Shown: piece after piece, positions 8,960-16,509 of the stretch
How the letters are laid out: each line of letters opens with the position of its first letter
Position numbering within the stretch: the first letter of the stretch is position 1
NCBI RefSeq assembly: GCF_946902045.1
Contig: NZ_OX336253.1
Location: forward strand, 1,612,001 to 1,676,000
Source: Neisseria sp. Marseille-Q5346
Lineage (GTDB): Bacteria > Pseudomonadota > Gammaproteobacteria > Burkholderiales > Neisseriaceae
Direction of reading: 5' to 3'
DNA: 64,000 nt
Program-made: the position numbers and the translations under genes
The notes under the pieces: generated by a model
Database searches by the model: none
What the model was told of the DNA's origin: nothing
Seen by the model: the letters and a program-made list of their open reading frames with translations, nothing else

Positions 8960-9703
8960 TTATAGCGCAGCATTCCATAAATAGCGGCGCTGGAATTTAC
9001 CGTCCTTAAATATAAAGCAGACATCGAAACTACCGGCGCCCGAGCCTTGTCTGCCAAATAGATAGAGCCTCTTATCGATGCTGCGGTAATAGGCTTCCCA
9101 GCGGTCGTACACCTGGCTATCGCGTGCGGTGGCGGCAAAATCGGGCGAGAACAGTCCTTGCAGTTCGGCAGCGGGAACCGCTTGACCGTTTAGCGTGATA
9201 CGTTCAAGCGCAAATACGCTTTTGGGAATGTCGTTCTCTGTACCATAGAAAGGTTTGCCTCGATAGAGCCGCGCGGTGTATTTGTCTTTGTTGATGCCCG
9301 AGAAGTCGCTGAGTTTTGGATGGATGCGGCGGGCAACGATGTGTACCTTTTGTCCGCTACCGGACAAAGTCAGCGTATCGTCGCGACCGGATTGTTCGCG
9401 CAGGCGGACGAAGCTTTTGTCGGAGGCGGGAAATATCAGACGGCTGTAATGGATGAAACCGTAGTCTTCTGCGGCAGGTTGTTGAAGCTGGGCAGTACAG
9501 AAACTCAAACTGCCTTCGCCACCATCACCCAAACATTTCAACGGTGTGCCGTTGGGGATTTTTGCCAAGACTCTGGCATTCAAATCGGGGCTTTCGCGTA
9601 AGTTGGTATGTCCGTCGGCATCATGAACCAAGGCAAAGCCGTCCGGCGGCGCGGCATGGGTTAGGGCGGAACACAAGAATAAGACAGTAGCTAGGTAACG
9701 CAT
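8960..9703 (-). CDS. Secreted SH3-like (SH3b) protein, copy 1
   Basis: A 247-residue paralogue of the protein encoded at 8171-8914, with the same signal peptide and SH3b pattern (DADGHTNLRESPDLNARVLA). The two differ most around residues 55-75 and 195-225 and are nearly identical in between. It lies downstream of the BtrH-like gene and upstream of the ABC exporter genes on the same strand. A DUS sits between it and the upstream gene. Function is unknown, and envelope localisation is predicted from the signal peptide. Confidence 0.8.
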   Translation of the reverse strand: MRYLATVLFLCSALTHAAPPDGFALVHDADGHTNLRESPDLNARVLAKIPNGTPLKCLGDGGEGSLSFCTAQLQQPAAEDYGFIHYSRLIFPASDKSFVRLREQSGRDDTLTLSGSGQKVHIVARRIHPKLSDFSGINKDKYTARLYRGKPFYGTENDIPKSVFALERITLNGQAVPAAELQGLFSPDFAATARDSQVYDRWEAYYRSIDKRLYLFGRQGSGAGSFDVCFIFKDGKFQRRYLWNAAL

Positions 9704-9783
9704 TTTTAATTTCTTTTAGTTTTCAGACGGCCTGAATGTCAAAATAATTTACGGTAGATTAATCTGGATCGAATAAATCCTGA

Positions 9784-10782
9784 TTATTTCAATAATCCCC
9801 GCCACAACGCTTCTTCATCATCCGCAATTTTGCGCAGAAATTCGGCGATGTTGCGGCAGCCGTTTTCGGACGGTTTTTTGCACTGTTTCACGCACATTGC
9901 TGCGAATTGGCGCCATTGGTCGCCGATGGCGGTCATTTGTTCTGAGGCCGTCTGAAATGTAGGTTCGTTGCAGATATGGGCGGCTTGTTCGAGGAAGTAG
10001 GCGTAGATATAGCGGAAACCTGCTCCGCCGGTACCGATTTCTTCCTGCATCCGCACCAAATGGCCGAGGAACAGTTTTTGGTATTTGTCGTTTTGTTTGG
10101 CAGGCAGGGACTCGATTTTTTTGGCCAGCGTGCGGATGCCTTTTACACCGATGAAAAAGACCGGCGCGAGCATATGTTTGGCGTTTTTGCGTATGGCTTT
10201 GCGGATAATAGCGGGCAAGTCTGCCATGATTTTTTCAGACGGCCTGTTGTCTTCTAATGTGTACATCATGCCTTTTGCCGCCAATACGCCTTTGGCAAAG
10301 CGCGCCCGTTGCAAATCTTCGGCGGCGCAGCGTTGTACGGTTTCAAATACGGGGTCGCTGATCAGGTAGTCGTTGCCGTCTTTGCCGTACACCAAGAGAT
10401 TGTGTGCGTTGAAATGGAAACGCATTTGCGGCGGGAAGTAGGGCAGCCAAAAGACGGAGGTTTGCAAACCGGCCAGTTTGCCTGAGGACAGCGCGGCATC
10501 CAATGCGGCTTGTCCGCTTTGTGCGTCGGAAAATTTGCGGACGGATAATTTCAGCCCCAATGCTTTGCAGGTGTTTTTGATGATGCTGCGCGGCGCGGTA
10601 CGGTAGGAAATCAGCGGCATGCCGTTTAATTTGATCAGCGGCATCCAGACAAACGTCAGCGCGTGGGCAATGCCGAAAATCATGGCTTCATCTAAATTGT
10701 GACCATGGTATTTGAGCAGGGTGGACATCACACCGCTTTCGCAATGGGCGGTATGCTGGTGTGGAAATTCTTGTGTGGTCAT
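9784..10782 (-). CDS. BtrH_N-type protein (acyltransferase-like, papain/C39-like triad)
   Basis: A 332-residue protein. The N-terminal 150 residues resemble the BtrH N-terminal domain: Cys14 in AHCESGVMSTLLKYHG, His127 in FNAHNLLVYG and Asp143 in LISDP. This is the Cys-His-Asp order of C39/papain-like folds. The helical C-terminal half looks like the DUF4872-type partner domain. BtrH of butirosin synthesis moves an acyl group from a carrier protein to an amine, so an ACP-dependent acyl transfer is possible. The free-standing ACP at 14383 makes that worth testing. It is the first gene of the run that ends in the ABC exporter. The fold assignment is fairly good; the reaction is inference. Confidence 0.7.
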   Translation of the reverse strand: MTTQEFPHQHTAHCESGVMSTLLKYHGHNLDEAMIFGIAHALTFVWMPLIKLNGMPLISYRTAPRSIIKNTCKALGLKLSVRKFSDAQSGQAALDAALSSGKLAGLQTSVFWLPYFPPQMRFHFNAHNLLVYGKDGNDYLISDPVFETVQRCAAEDLQRARFAKGVLAAKGMMYTLEDNRPSEKIMADLPAIIRKAIRKNAKHMLAPVFFIGVKGIRTLAKKIESLPAKQNDKYQKLFLGHLVRMQEEIGTGGAGFRYIYAYFLEQAAHICNEPTFQTASEQMTAIGDQWRQFAAMCVKQCKKPSENGCRNIAEFLRKIADDEEALWRGLLK

Positions 10783-10853
10783 AAAGTTATTGGTTTTCGT
10801 GCAATGTTTTCAGACGGCCTGATGCGGTCGGAATGGGTTTGTTGTTTTGGAAA

Positions 10854-11705
10854 TCAGCGCACTTCTTTGGCTGCTTCCTGCTCGGCTTTGTGGCGGCGCA
10901 GAAATTCGATGGCGGCGGCTTTTTCGGCTTCGTTGCCGTATTTGGCATCACGTTGGGCGCGGCGCAGTTCGGCGCGTTCTTTGGCTTCTTCGATTTGGCG
11001 CGCTTTGAAGTCTTCTCGGTTGTCGGAGGAGACGAGTTTGTCCTGCTGCGATTGCGCTTTGGCCATGGCTTTGGCAATCAAATCCATGGGGTTGAATGCG
11101 GCGCTTGGCGCGGCTGTTTGGGTTTGTGCCTGTGCGGCCTGTTTGACTTTGACGGCGGCTTCGCGTTGCGCCAGCAGGGCTTTGCGTTCGGCATCGTCGC
11201 GCTGTTTGCGTGCGGTATGGCGTTCAAAACGGCTTTGAGCATGTTCGGCGGCAGCAAAGCGCGGTTCGGTAGAGGTGCTGAAACGGCGTGCGGACGGCAG
11301 GAAGGGCTGCGATACGGGAACCATGTCGATGCAGTCGACGGGACAGGGGGTAACGCACAAGCCGCAGCCGGTGCATTCGTCGCTGATGACGGTGTGCATC
11401 AGTTTGGATGCGCCCATAATGGCATCGACAGGGCAGGCGCGGATGCAGGCGGTACAGCCGATGCAGACGGCTTCGTCAATCAGGGCTACGGCTTTGATTT
11501 GTGTTTTTGCAGGCGCGAGGTATGGCTTGCCCAATAGGTCGGCAATGTCTTTCATGACGGTTTCCCCACCCGGCGCGCACAGGTTTACCGGCGCTTCTCC
11601 TGCCGACAGGGCGCGCGCATAGGGTAAGCAGCCTTCATAGCCGCACTCACGGCATTGGGTTTGCGGCAACAGGCGGCTGATGCTTTGGATGGGAATGGTC
11701 ATCAT
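10854..11705 (-). CDS. rnfB: Electron transport complex protein RnfB (soluble type)
   Basis: A 283-residue iron-sulfur protein. Cys18, Cys21, Cys26 and Cys44 form the N-terminal Fe-S motif (CRECGYEGC...C). Two ferredoxin CxxCxxCxxxCP clusters follow ([12 protein letters not shown] and [12 protein letters not shown]). The last 130 residues are a charged Ala/Lys/Glu/Arg-rich helix of unclear role. The N-terminal membrane anchor of gamma-proteobacterial RnfB is missing, as in other beta-proteobacterial stand-alone versions. No other rnf gene is adjacent. It probably transfers electrons as a ferredoxin-like carrier. Confidence 0.85.
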   Translation of the reverse strand: MMTIPIQSISRLLPQTQCRECGYEGCLPYARALSAGEAPVNLCAPGGETVMKDIADLLGKPYLAPAKTQIKAVALIDEAVCIGCTACIRACPVDAIMGASKLMHTVISDECTGCGLCVTPCPVDCIDMVPVSQPFLPSARRFSTSTEPRFAAAEHAQSRFERHTARKQRDDAERKALLAQREAAVKVKQAAQAQTQTAAPSAAFNPMDLIAKAMAKAQSQQDKLVSSDNREDFKARQIEEAKERAELRRAQRDAKYGNEAEKAAAIEFLRRHKAEQEAAKEVR

Positions 11706-11756
11706 GGATAGTCAAAATCGAAAAGGCGCATTATATCAGATTGTTGCGTTTATTTT

Positions 11757-11828
11757 GGCGAAACCCGCTTTGCTTATTTTAGTGAAACTCTTTACGCACG
11801 TTTTAGCGAAACCCGTTACACTCGTTTT
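11757..11828 (-). repeat. Three tandem copies of a 24-bp repeat abutting a DUS
   Basis: On the minus strand three consecutive 24-base units follow the DUS: AAAACGAGTGTAACGGGTTTCGCT (11805-11828), AAAACGTGCGTAAAGAGTTTCACT (11781-11804) and AAAATAAGCAAAGCGGGTTTCGCC (11757-11780). A single related unit also follows a DUS at 14315-14338. Confidence 0.75.
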
Positions 11829-11889
11829 CAGACGGCCTGAGTCGGGTTTGCATTATAATTTTAAAATTGATTTATTCGGGTAATTAGAA

Positions 11890-12357
11890 ATGACGGCTAC
11901 ACTTTGCCCTTGTCAGTCGGGGCGTGTTTATACGGAATGTTGCGCACCGTTTCATGCGTGTGAGGCAGCGGCCTCGACGGCGGAAGAGTTGATGCGTTCG
12001 CGTTACAGTGCGTATGTTTTGCAGGAGATTGACTATATCGTGGACACGACCGTCCCTGTGCAGCAGAATTTGTTGGACAAGCAGGATTTGGCGGCATGGA
12101 GTAAGCAAACGCAGTGGTCGGGATTGAAGGTTGTCCGTCATGTACCGTTTGGCAAGCTGCATGCTTTGGTCGAGTTTGAGGCGTATTTTGAAGAGAACGG
12201 GCAAACCGAGTGCCATCATGAATTGTCGGCGTTTGTGAAAATAGACGGGCGTTGGTACTTTATTGATCCGACCGTTGCTTTGCCGACGATGAAACAGCCT
12301 TGTTTGTGTGGCTCGGGCAAAAAGTTTAAGGCGTGTTGCGGACAGTTTTTCAAATAG
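11890..12357 (+). CDS. YchJ family SEC-C zinc-binding protein
   Basis: A 155-residue protein with a SEC-C-type Cys motif at each end: CPCQSGRVYTECCAPFH near residue 7 and CLCGSGKKFKACCG near 138. Between them lies the YchJ middle domain (EELMRSRYSAYVLQEIDYI, FFIDPT-type end). The family binds zinc through the CxCx8CC/H motifs. No enzymatic role is established. It starts at the ATG at 11890 after GGGTAATTAG. A DUS-pair terminator follows at 12367. Confidence 0.85.
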   Translation: MTATLCPCQSGRVYTECCAPFHACEAAASTAEELMRSRYSAYVLQEIDYIVDTTVPVQQNLLDKQDLAAWSKQTQWSGLKVVRHVPFGKLHALVEFEAYFEENGQTECHHELSAFVKIDGRWYFIDPTVALPTMKQPCLCGSGKKFKACCGQFFK

Positions 12358-12366
12358 TAGTGTAAA

Positions 12367-12394
12367 CAGGCCGTCTGAACGTTCAGACGGCCTG
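12367..12394 (+). terminator. DUS inverted-repeat terminator
   Basis: CAGGCCGTCTGAAC is directly followed by its complement (14-bp arms), then a T-rich stretch, just after the YchJ-family gene. Confidence 0.65.
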
Positions 12395-12410
12395 AGCTGT
12401 TTTTGCAGAT

Positions 12411-12448
12411 AAAAAAAACCATTCATACTAAGGGAGAAGTATGAATGG
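12411..12448 (-). terminator. Strong intrinsic terminator (minus strand)
   Basis: An 11-bp perfect stem with an 8-base loop is followed on the minus strand by TTTTTTTT. It serves the candidate small RNA and/or the IMPase-family gene. Confidence 0.85.
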
Positions 12449-12521
12449 CCAATACATTGCGGGAAAACGTCTTACTTGCTGCACCGCCCAAAAGGGATGA
12501 AAGAGCGGTGTTGTGTCAGCG
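12411..12521 (-). ncRNA. Candidate small RNA with pyrimidine-rich loops
   Basis: On the minus strand a hairpin CCATTCATACT / AGTATGAATGG (12419-12448) is followed by eight T (12418-12411), a textbook factor-independent terminator. It lies 174 bases beyond the stop of the IMPase gene, so it likely ends a separate transcript. Upstream is another stem, CACCGC / GCGGTG (12482-12510), and a possible -10 box TAGAAT at 12528-12533. The hairpin loops read CTTTCATCCCTTTT and TCTCCCTT, which could pair with Shine-Dalgarno sequences. No good -35 was found. The 5' end is a guess; a 3' UTR of the IMPase gene is the alternative. Confidence 0.45.
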
Positions 12522-12621
12522 ATTAGTATTCTACCGTTTTTAGTATTAAATGCTGTTAAGAAGTGAAATAATTTCAATAAGTTGCGAGATAATCGTGATT
12601 TTTTGAAGATAAACGGTATTT

Positions 12622-13410
12622 TTACTGATTTTCTCGAATCCATTTCACCCATTGTTGAAACAGCTCGGGTTGCAATGCGGCGATGACGGAACGCTTGAAT
12701 ACATGTTCGCCGCTCCAAAAATCGTCGCCTTCCAAAGTGGTCAGGCAGCCGCCGGCTTCTTCAAAAATCAATGCGCCGGCAGCGTAGTCCCACAGCTTTT
12801 GTCCGCCGTGGATGTAAATATCGTAGCGGCCGCTGGCAAGGTAGCACCAGTCGAGCGTGCTGCTGCCCATGCTGCGGATTGTGCCGAATGGGGCAAGGGT
12901 ATTCATGCGGCTGGCGAGTTTGCCCGAACGCAGGTATTTGATTTCCACGCCGGCAATGGATTCGTTGAGTTTTTTGTTTTCGGAACGCAGCGGCAGCGGC
13001 GTACCGTTGAGAAATGCGCCTTTGCCGCGTTCGGCGTAGAAACATTCGCCGCTGACCGGATTGTAAATCACGCCCAATTCGGCGTGGCCGTTTTTAACCA
13101 GCGCGACGGATACGGCAAAATGCGGCAAACCGTTGACGAAGTTGTTTGTGCCATCGATAGGGTCGACAATCCACAGGCCGTCTGAATGTTCGTTCCACAA
13201 ACGGGTTTGCTCCTGAACGCTCATCTCCTCGCCCAACATCGGACAATCCTCCAATAAGGGCAGGGCGGCGGCAAAAGCGGTTTGTGCGGCCAAATCTGCT
13301 TCACTCAAAACCGAACCGTCTTCCTTGCGTCGTGACGGCGTGTTCAGAAAACGCGGCATGACTTCGGTTTGGGCGATGTGGCGGACGACTTTCTGTAAAC
13401 GGTATAGCAC
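12622..13410 (-). CDS. Inositol monophosphatase family protein (SuhB-like)
   Basis: A 262-residue phosphatase. The metal-binding motif VDPIDGTNNFVNG (about residues 82-94) and the C-terminal WDYAAGALIFEEAGG (about 211-225) are the two signatures of the IMPase superfamily. GEEMS near residue 62 supplies the first metal-binding Glu. The length fits SuhB. Substrate within the family (inositol-1-phosphate, PAP, histidinol phosphate) cannot be read from the sequence. It is divergent from rsmE, with about 160 bases between them. Confidence 0.85.
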   Translation of the reverse strand: MLYRLQKVVRHIAQTEVMPRFLNTPSRRKEDGSVLSEADLAAQTAFAAALPLLEDCPMLGEEMSVQEQTRLWNEHSDGLWIVDPIDGTNNFVNGLPHFAVSVALVKNGHAELGVIYNPVSGECFYAERGKGAFLNGTPLPLRSENKKLNESIAGVEIKYLRSGKLASRMNTLAPFGTIRSMGSSTLDWCYLASGRYDIYIHGGQKLWDYAAGALIFEEAGGCLTTLEGDDFWSGEHVFKRSVIAALQPELFQQWVKWIRENQ

Positions 13411-13472
13411 GGCGTATCCTTGTTTTTTGCAGTTTTGCGTGACAGTGGATTAAAATTCAGGAAGTTTTAAAT

Positions 13473-13500
13473 TATAGTGGATGAAATCGAAATCAGGCGA
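13473..13500. repeat. Degenerate Correia-type terminal sequence
   Basis: TATAGTGGATGAAATCGAAATCAGG resembles the inverted terminal repeat of the full CREE at 28376 (TATAGTGGATTAAATTTAAATCAGG). A second shorter copy, GTGGATTAAAATTCAGG, lies at 13444-13460. No partner end is visible, so this is a remnant at most. Confidence 0.35.
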
Positions 13501-13573
13501 GTATGTCGCCGTGTTTCAACTTCATTCATGAAATTTTAAATTTAAATTATATACATGAATAAAGCAGGAAACC

Positions 13574-14299
13574 ATGCCCCGATTTTATGTTGATTTTGCC
13601 TTAAGCCCCGACAGCGTGGTCGAATTACCCGATAATGTGGTGCGCCATCTGAATGTATTGCGCGTGAAAAATACGGAAGAAATCGTGTTGTTCAACGGCA
13701 ATGGTAAGTCATATCCGGCTTTGCCCGAAGTTTTGGAAAAACGCCGCGCCAGCGTGCGGATTCTGCGTGAAGAGGCAACGGACAACGAATCTCCGCTGAA
13801 CATTACATTGGTACAGGCGGTATCCGCCGCCGAGCGCATGGATTTCACTTTGCAGAAAAGCGTGGAATTGGGCGTGGCAGAAATTCGCCCGGTCATCAGC
13901 GAACGCTGTGTCGTCCGCTTGAGCGGCGAACGCGCTGAAAAGCGGGTGGCGCGTTGGCAGGAAATCGTCGTTTCGGCGTGTGAACAAAGCGGCCGCAATA
14001 TTGTGCCGAAGGTTTTGCCGCTGACGACTTATGCACAGGCTCTGCAACAGTTGCCGCAGGAAACGACCAAACTGTTAATGAGCTTGAACCGCGCACAAAA
14101 ACTGAGCGATGTTCAGCCGCAGTCCGGTAAGGTTGTGTTTATGGTCGGCCCGGAAGGCGGCTGGACGGAGAAGGAAGAGCAGCAGGCATTTGATGCCGGT
14201 TTTCAATCCGTTACGCTTGGCAAACGGGTGTTGCGTACCGAAACCGCCTCACTTGCAGCCATCGCCGCCATGCAGACGCTTTGGGGCGATTTTGCATAA
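13574..14299 (+). CDS. rsmE: 16S rRNA (uracil(1498)-N3)-methyltransferase
   Basis: A 241-residue SPOUT-class methyltransferase. The N-terminal PUA-like part contains HLNVLRVKNTEEIVLFNG. The C-terminal knot carries the SAM-binding blocks MVGPEGGWTEKEE (about 195-207) and LGKRVLRTETA (about 218-228). RsmE methylates U1498 in helix 44 of 16S rRNA. The start ATG at 13574 follows a weak AGCAGGAAACC. The stop is followed by a DUS and one 24-bp repeat unit. Confidence 0.94.
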   Translation: MPRFYVDFALSPDSVVELPDNVVRHLNVLRVKNTEEIVLFNGNGKSYPALPEVLEKRRASVRILREEATDNESPLNITLVQAVSAAERMDFTLQKSVELGVAEIRPVISERCVVRLSGERAEKRVARWQEIVVSACEQSGRNIVPKVLPLTTYAQALQQLPQETTKLLMSLNRAQKLSDVQPQSGKVVFMVGPEGGWTEKEEQQAFDAGFQSVTLGKRVLRTETASLAAIAAMQTLWGDFA

Positions 14300-14314
14300 A
14301 GTTCGGGCCGTCTG

Positions 14315-14338
14315 AAAACGAGCGTAGCGAGTTTCGCT
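14315..14338 (+). repeat. Single 24-bp repeat unit next to a DUS
   Basis: AAAACGAGCGTAGCGAGTTTCGCT directly follows (and overlaps) GCCGTCTGAA at 14307-14316. It matches the units tandemly repeated at 11757-11828. Confidence 0.6.
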
Positions 14339-14382
14339 CAAACAAGCTGTTGCTTCATAAGATAAAAATGGGAGTTTAAAAA

Positions 14383-14673
14383 ATGTCTTACACCTTTACG
14401 CTGGCCGAGCACGAGCTGGAAGCGGAATTGAAAAAGTTAATCGTGCAAGAAGCCGACAAGGCCGACGATGTGGATATGGATGATTTCACCGACGATGCGC
14501 TTTTGTTTGGTGATGACAGTCCGGTCGGTTTGGATTCGCTTGATGCGCTGCAAATCAGCGTTACCTTGCAACAGTATTTCCAAGTGCGCCTGCAGGGCGA
14601 CCGGATGGTGCGCAAACATATGATGTGCGTACGCGATTTGGCGGCGTTTATCCGTGCGGAGCATGGCGCGTGA
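14383..14673 (+). CDS. Acyl carrier protein, specialised type
   Basis: A 96-residue acidic helical protein with Ser52 in GLDSLDAL, the 4'-phosphopantetheine attachment motif of carrier proteins. It is longer than fatty-acid AcpP and divergent from it, like carrier proteins of aryl-polyene or polyketide clusters. ATG follows GGGAGTTTAAAA. The stop overlaps the GTG start of the downstream ketosynthase (GTGA), so translation is coupled. A role in fatty-acid or polyene chain building follows from this pairing. No transacylase, reductase or dehydratase is adjacent. Confidence 0.85.
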   Translation: MSYTFTLAEHELEAELKKLIVQEADKADDVDMDDFTDDALLFGDDSPVGLDSLDALQISVTLQQYFQVRLQGDRMVRKHMMCVRDLAAFIRAEHGA

Positions 14674-15728
14674 GTTGGGTTTGCGGTACGGCGGCCACTT
14701 CTGCCTTGAATCCGCAAACGGATTTCAGACGGCCTGATGCGGTGTCTTATACGTTTTTAAACCAGCCGCAGCAGGCTGCTTATTTTCGTGCATTCGCCGG
14801 CGACAGCTTGGGGCGGAAGGAATTTGCGGATATTGCCGAACAACATTTGCGCCGAGCCGCCGAAAATGCAGGCTGGCCGTCTGAAAGCTGGCACGATGCG
14901 CCGGTGTTTATCGGGTCTAGTTCCTATTCCATCTCCGAATATGAAAACCGCCATTTTGTGGGCAATAGGGCGGAAGAAGAACACAATCTGCTTTATCTCG
15001 CCGAAGATTTGCGCCGGCGCAGCGGCAATCGGCAGATTTTCAGTTTCGCTACTGCCTGCACTTCATCCGCCCATGCGCTCATTCAGGCGGATAACTGCTT
15101 GCGCGGCGAGGCGGAGCGTGCCTTTGTGCTTGGGATTGAAAACCTCAACCGACTGACTTTGCTGCATTTTCACAGCTTGGGTTTGCTGACCGAACAGTAT
15201 CAGCCTTTTGGCGGAAACGGTTTGATTTTAGGCGAAGGTGTTGCCGCGCTTGCCTTATCTTCCGCTGCTCCTGAATCTTCTTCAGCCCGTCTGAAACTTA
15301 TCGGACACGCCGCCAATACAGGCAATGACCTGATTCAAAGCGATGGCCAAGCGCAGGAGCAAGTGATGCGACGCGCTTTGGATGTTGCAGGCATCGCTCC
15401 TGAAAACATTGCAGCCATTAAAACACACGGCATCGGCACGGCTGACAGCGATGCCGCCGAATTGGCCGCACTGGAAAATATATTCGGTACACTGCCGCCC
15501 TTGATGGCGTTCAAACCGCAAATCGGACACACGCTTGGCGCAACGGCAGCCCTTGAAACAGCCTTGCTTTTATCCGCTTTAAAACAAGGCGGAAGCAACG
15601 ATTATCAGGGGCGGGAAATTCGTTTTTCCGAGTGCGCGGCTTCACAAAAAGGCGGCTTTTTCTGTTTGGCCAATCAGTTTGGTTTTGGCGGCAGCAACAC
15701 ATCTTTGGTATGGCAATGGCAACCGTAA
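14670..15728 (+). CDS. Beta-ketoacyl-ACP synthase
   Basis: A 352-residue thiolase-fold ketosynthase with a complete catalytic triad: Cys130 (FSFATACTSSAHA), His253 (KTHGIGT) and His287 (QIGHTLGA). It is somewhat shorter than FabF (about 410), mainly at the N-terminus. The GTG at 14670 overlaps the ACP stop codon and is preferred over an in-frame start at 14625 that would run through the ACP gene. It should condense a starter or growing chain on the neighbouring ACP with malonyl units. The next gene overlaps its 3' end and encodes a second ketosynthase-like subunit. Confidence 0.88.
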   Translation: MSWVCGTAATSALNPQTDFRRPDAVSYTFLNQPQQAAYFRAFAGDSLGRKEFADIAEQHLRRAAENAGWPSESWHDAPVFIGSSSYSISEYENRHFVGNRAEEEHNLLYLAEDLRRRSGNRQIFSFATACTSSAHALIQADNCLRGEAERAFVLGIENLNRLTLLHFHSLGLLTEQYQPFGGNGLILGEGVAALALSSAAPESSSARLKLIGHAANTGNDLIQSDGQAQEQVMRRALDVAGIAPENIAAIKTHGIGTADSDAAELAALENIFGTLPPLMAFKPQIGHTLGATAALETALLLSALKQGGSNDYQGREIRFSECAASQKGGFFCLANQFGFGGSNTSLVWQWQP

Positions 15729-16399
15729 ATCCTAATATCCGTATTACCGCCGCCGTGCGTTTTGATACTGACGCCGGTACCGGCGGTAAAATCCTCAAAC
15801 AAACCTTAAAGCAGCAAAGCGGTATAGATACCCGCCGCCTCAGCCGCTTGAGTTTGATTGCCGCGCTTGGTGCATGGCAATTGAAGGAACAAAGCGAAAT
15901 CCGTTCTGATTGCGCCGTTTTTCTCGGTACGCCGTTTTCTTCGCCATCCGTATTTGAAAAAATGGCAGACAATGTGCTGAACCATCACGCCGCGATGCCG
16001 TTTGACTTTATTGCCAACCTGCACAACTCTCCCGTTTTTCACGCCGCGCAAGCGTTAGGCACGCATGGTGCAACTTTGGTCGTAGCTGTCGACAACAATG
16101 TAGATACTTGCTTTCAGCCATTATTGCTGGCGATACAGTCTTTGCAAAATGGCAGACAAGCTGCGGTTGGTTGGGCATATGAACATCAAGCAGCTCATGC
16201 CGATACTCATGAAGGCAGTATCTGGATTGTGCTTGAAGCCGGTGCAGAGCAGGGGGTTTCCGTTGTGTTGAATGATGAAGGTACTCAGACTGATAGGCCG
16301 TCTGAAAAGCCGCAATATTATTGGCAAAATATCGCCGATTGGATAGAAGAAGTAATGGCGTACGAGGATAGGGATGTGAAGAAATGTACTTTGGCGTGA
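15710..16399 (+). CDS. Ketosynthase-like protein, chain-length-factor type
   Basis: A 229-residue protein resembling only the N-terminal half of a ketosynthase (the PF13723-like family found in aryl-polyene clusters). CAVFLGTPFSSPSVFEKM and FDFIANLHNSPVFHAAQALG match that pattern. The active-site Cys is absent: VVAVDNN stands where a catalytic nucleophile would be. It may therefore act as a non-catalytic partner of the upstream ketosynthase. The ATG at 15710 lies inside the end of that gene. A DUS pair follows. The product of this trio is unknown. Confidence 0.72.
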   Translation: MAMATVNPNIRITAAVRFDTDAGTGGKILKQTLKQQSGIDTRRLSRLSLIAALGAWQLKEQSEIRSDCAVFLGTPFSSPSVFEKMADNVLNHHAAMPFDFIANLHNSPVFHAAQALGTHGATLVVAVDNNVDTCFQPLLLAIQSLQNGRQAAVGWAYEHQAAHADTHEGSIWIVLEAGAEQGVSVVLNDEGTQTDRPSEKPQYYWQNIADWIEEVMAYEDRDVKKCTLA

Positions 16400-16457
16400 T
16401 TAGCAAATGATTTTAGAGAAAGTATTTGTCTTTTGAATAAATAAGGTTTGCACCATT

Positions 16458-16495
16458 AAAAAGGCCGTCTGAAAATATTTTCAGACGGCCTTTTT
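16458..16495. terminator. DUS inverted-repeat terminator (bidirectional)
   Basis: AAAAAGGCCGTCTGAAAA and its complement lie between two converging genes, flanked by A and T runs. Confidence 0.75.
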
Positions 16496-16509
16496 GTATC
16501 AAAAACCAA

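Noticed and set aside
12428..12718. A 96-aa minus-strand frame past the IMPase gene
   Set aside because: It overlaps the IMPase 3' end in another frame and crosses the terminator hairpin.
14625..14669. Upstream start for the ketosynthase
   Set aside because: It would overlap the ACP gene by 49 bases, while the GTG at 14670 overlaps only the ACP stop.
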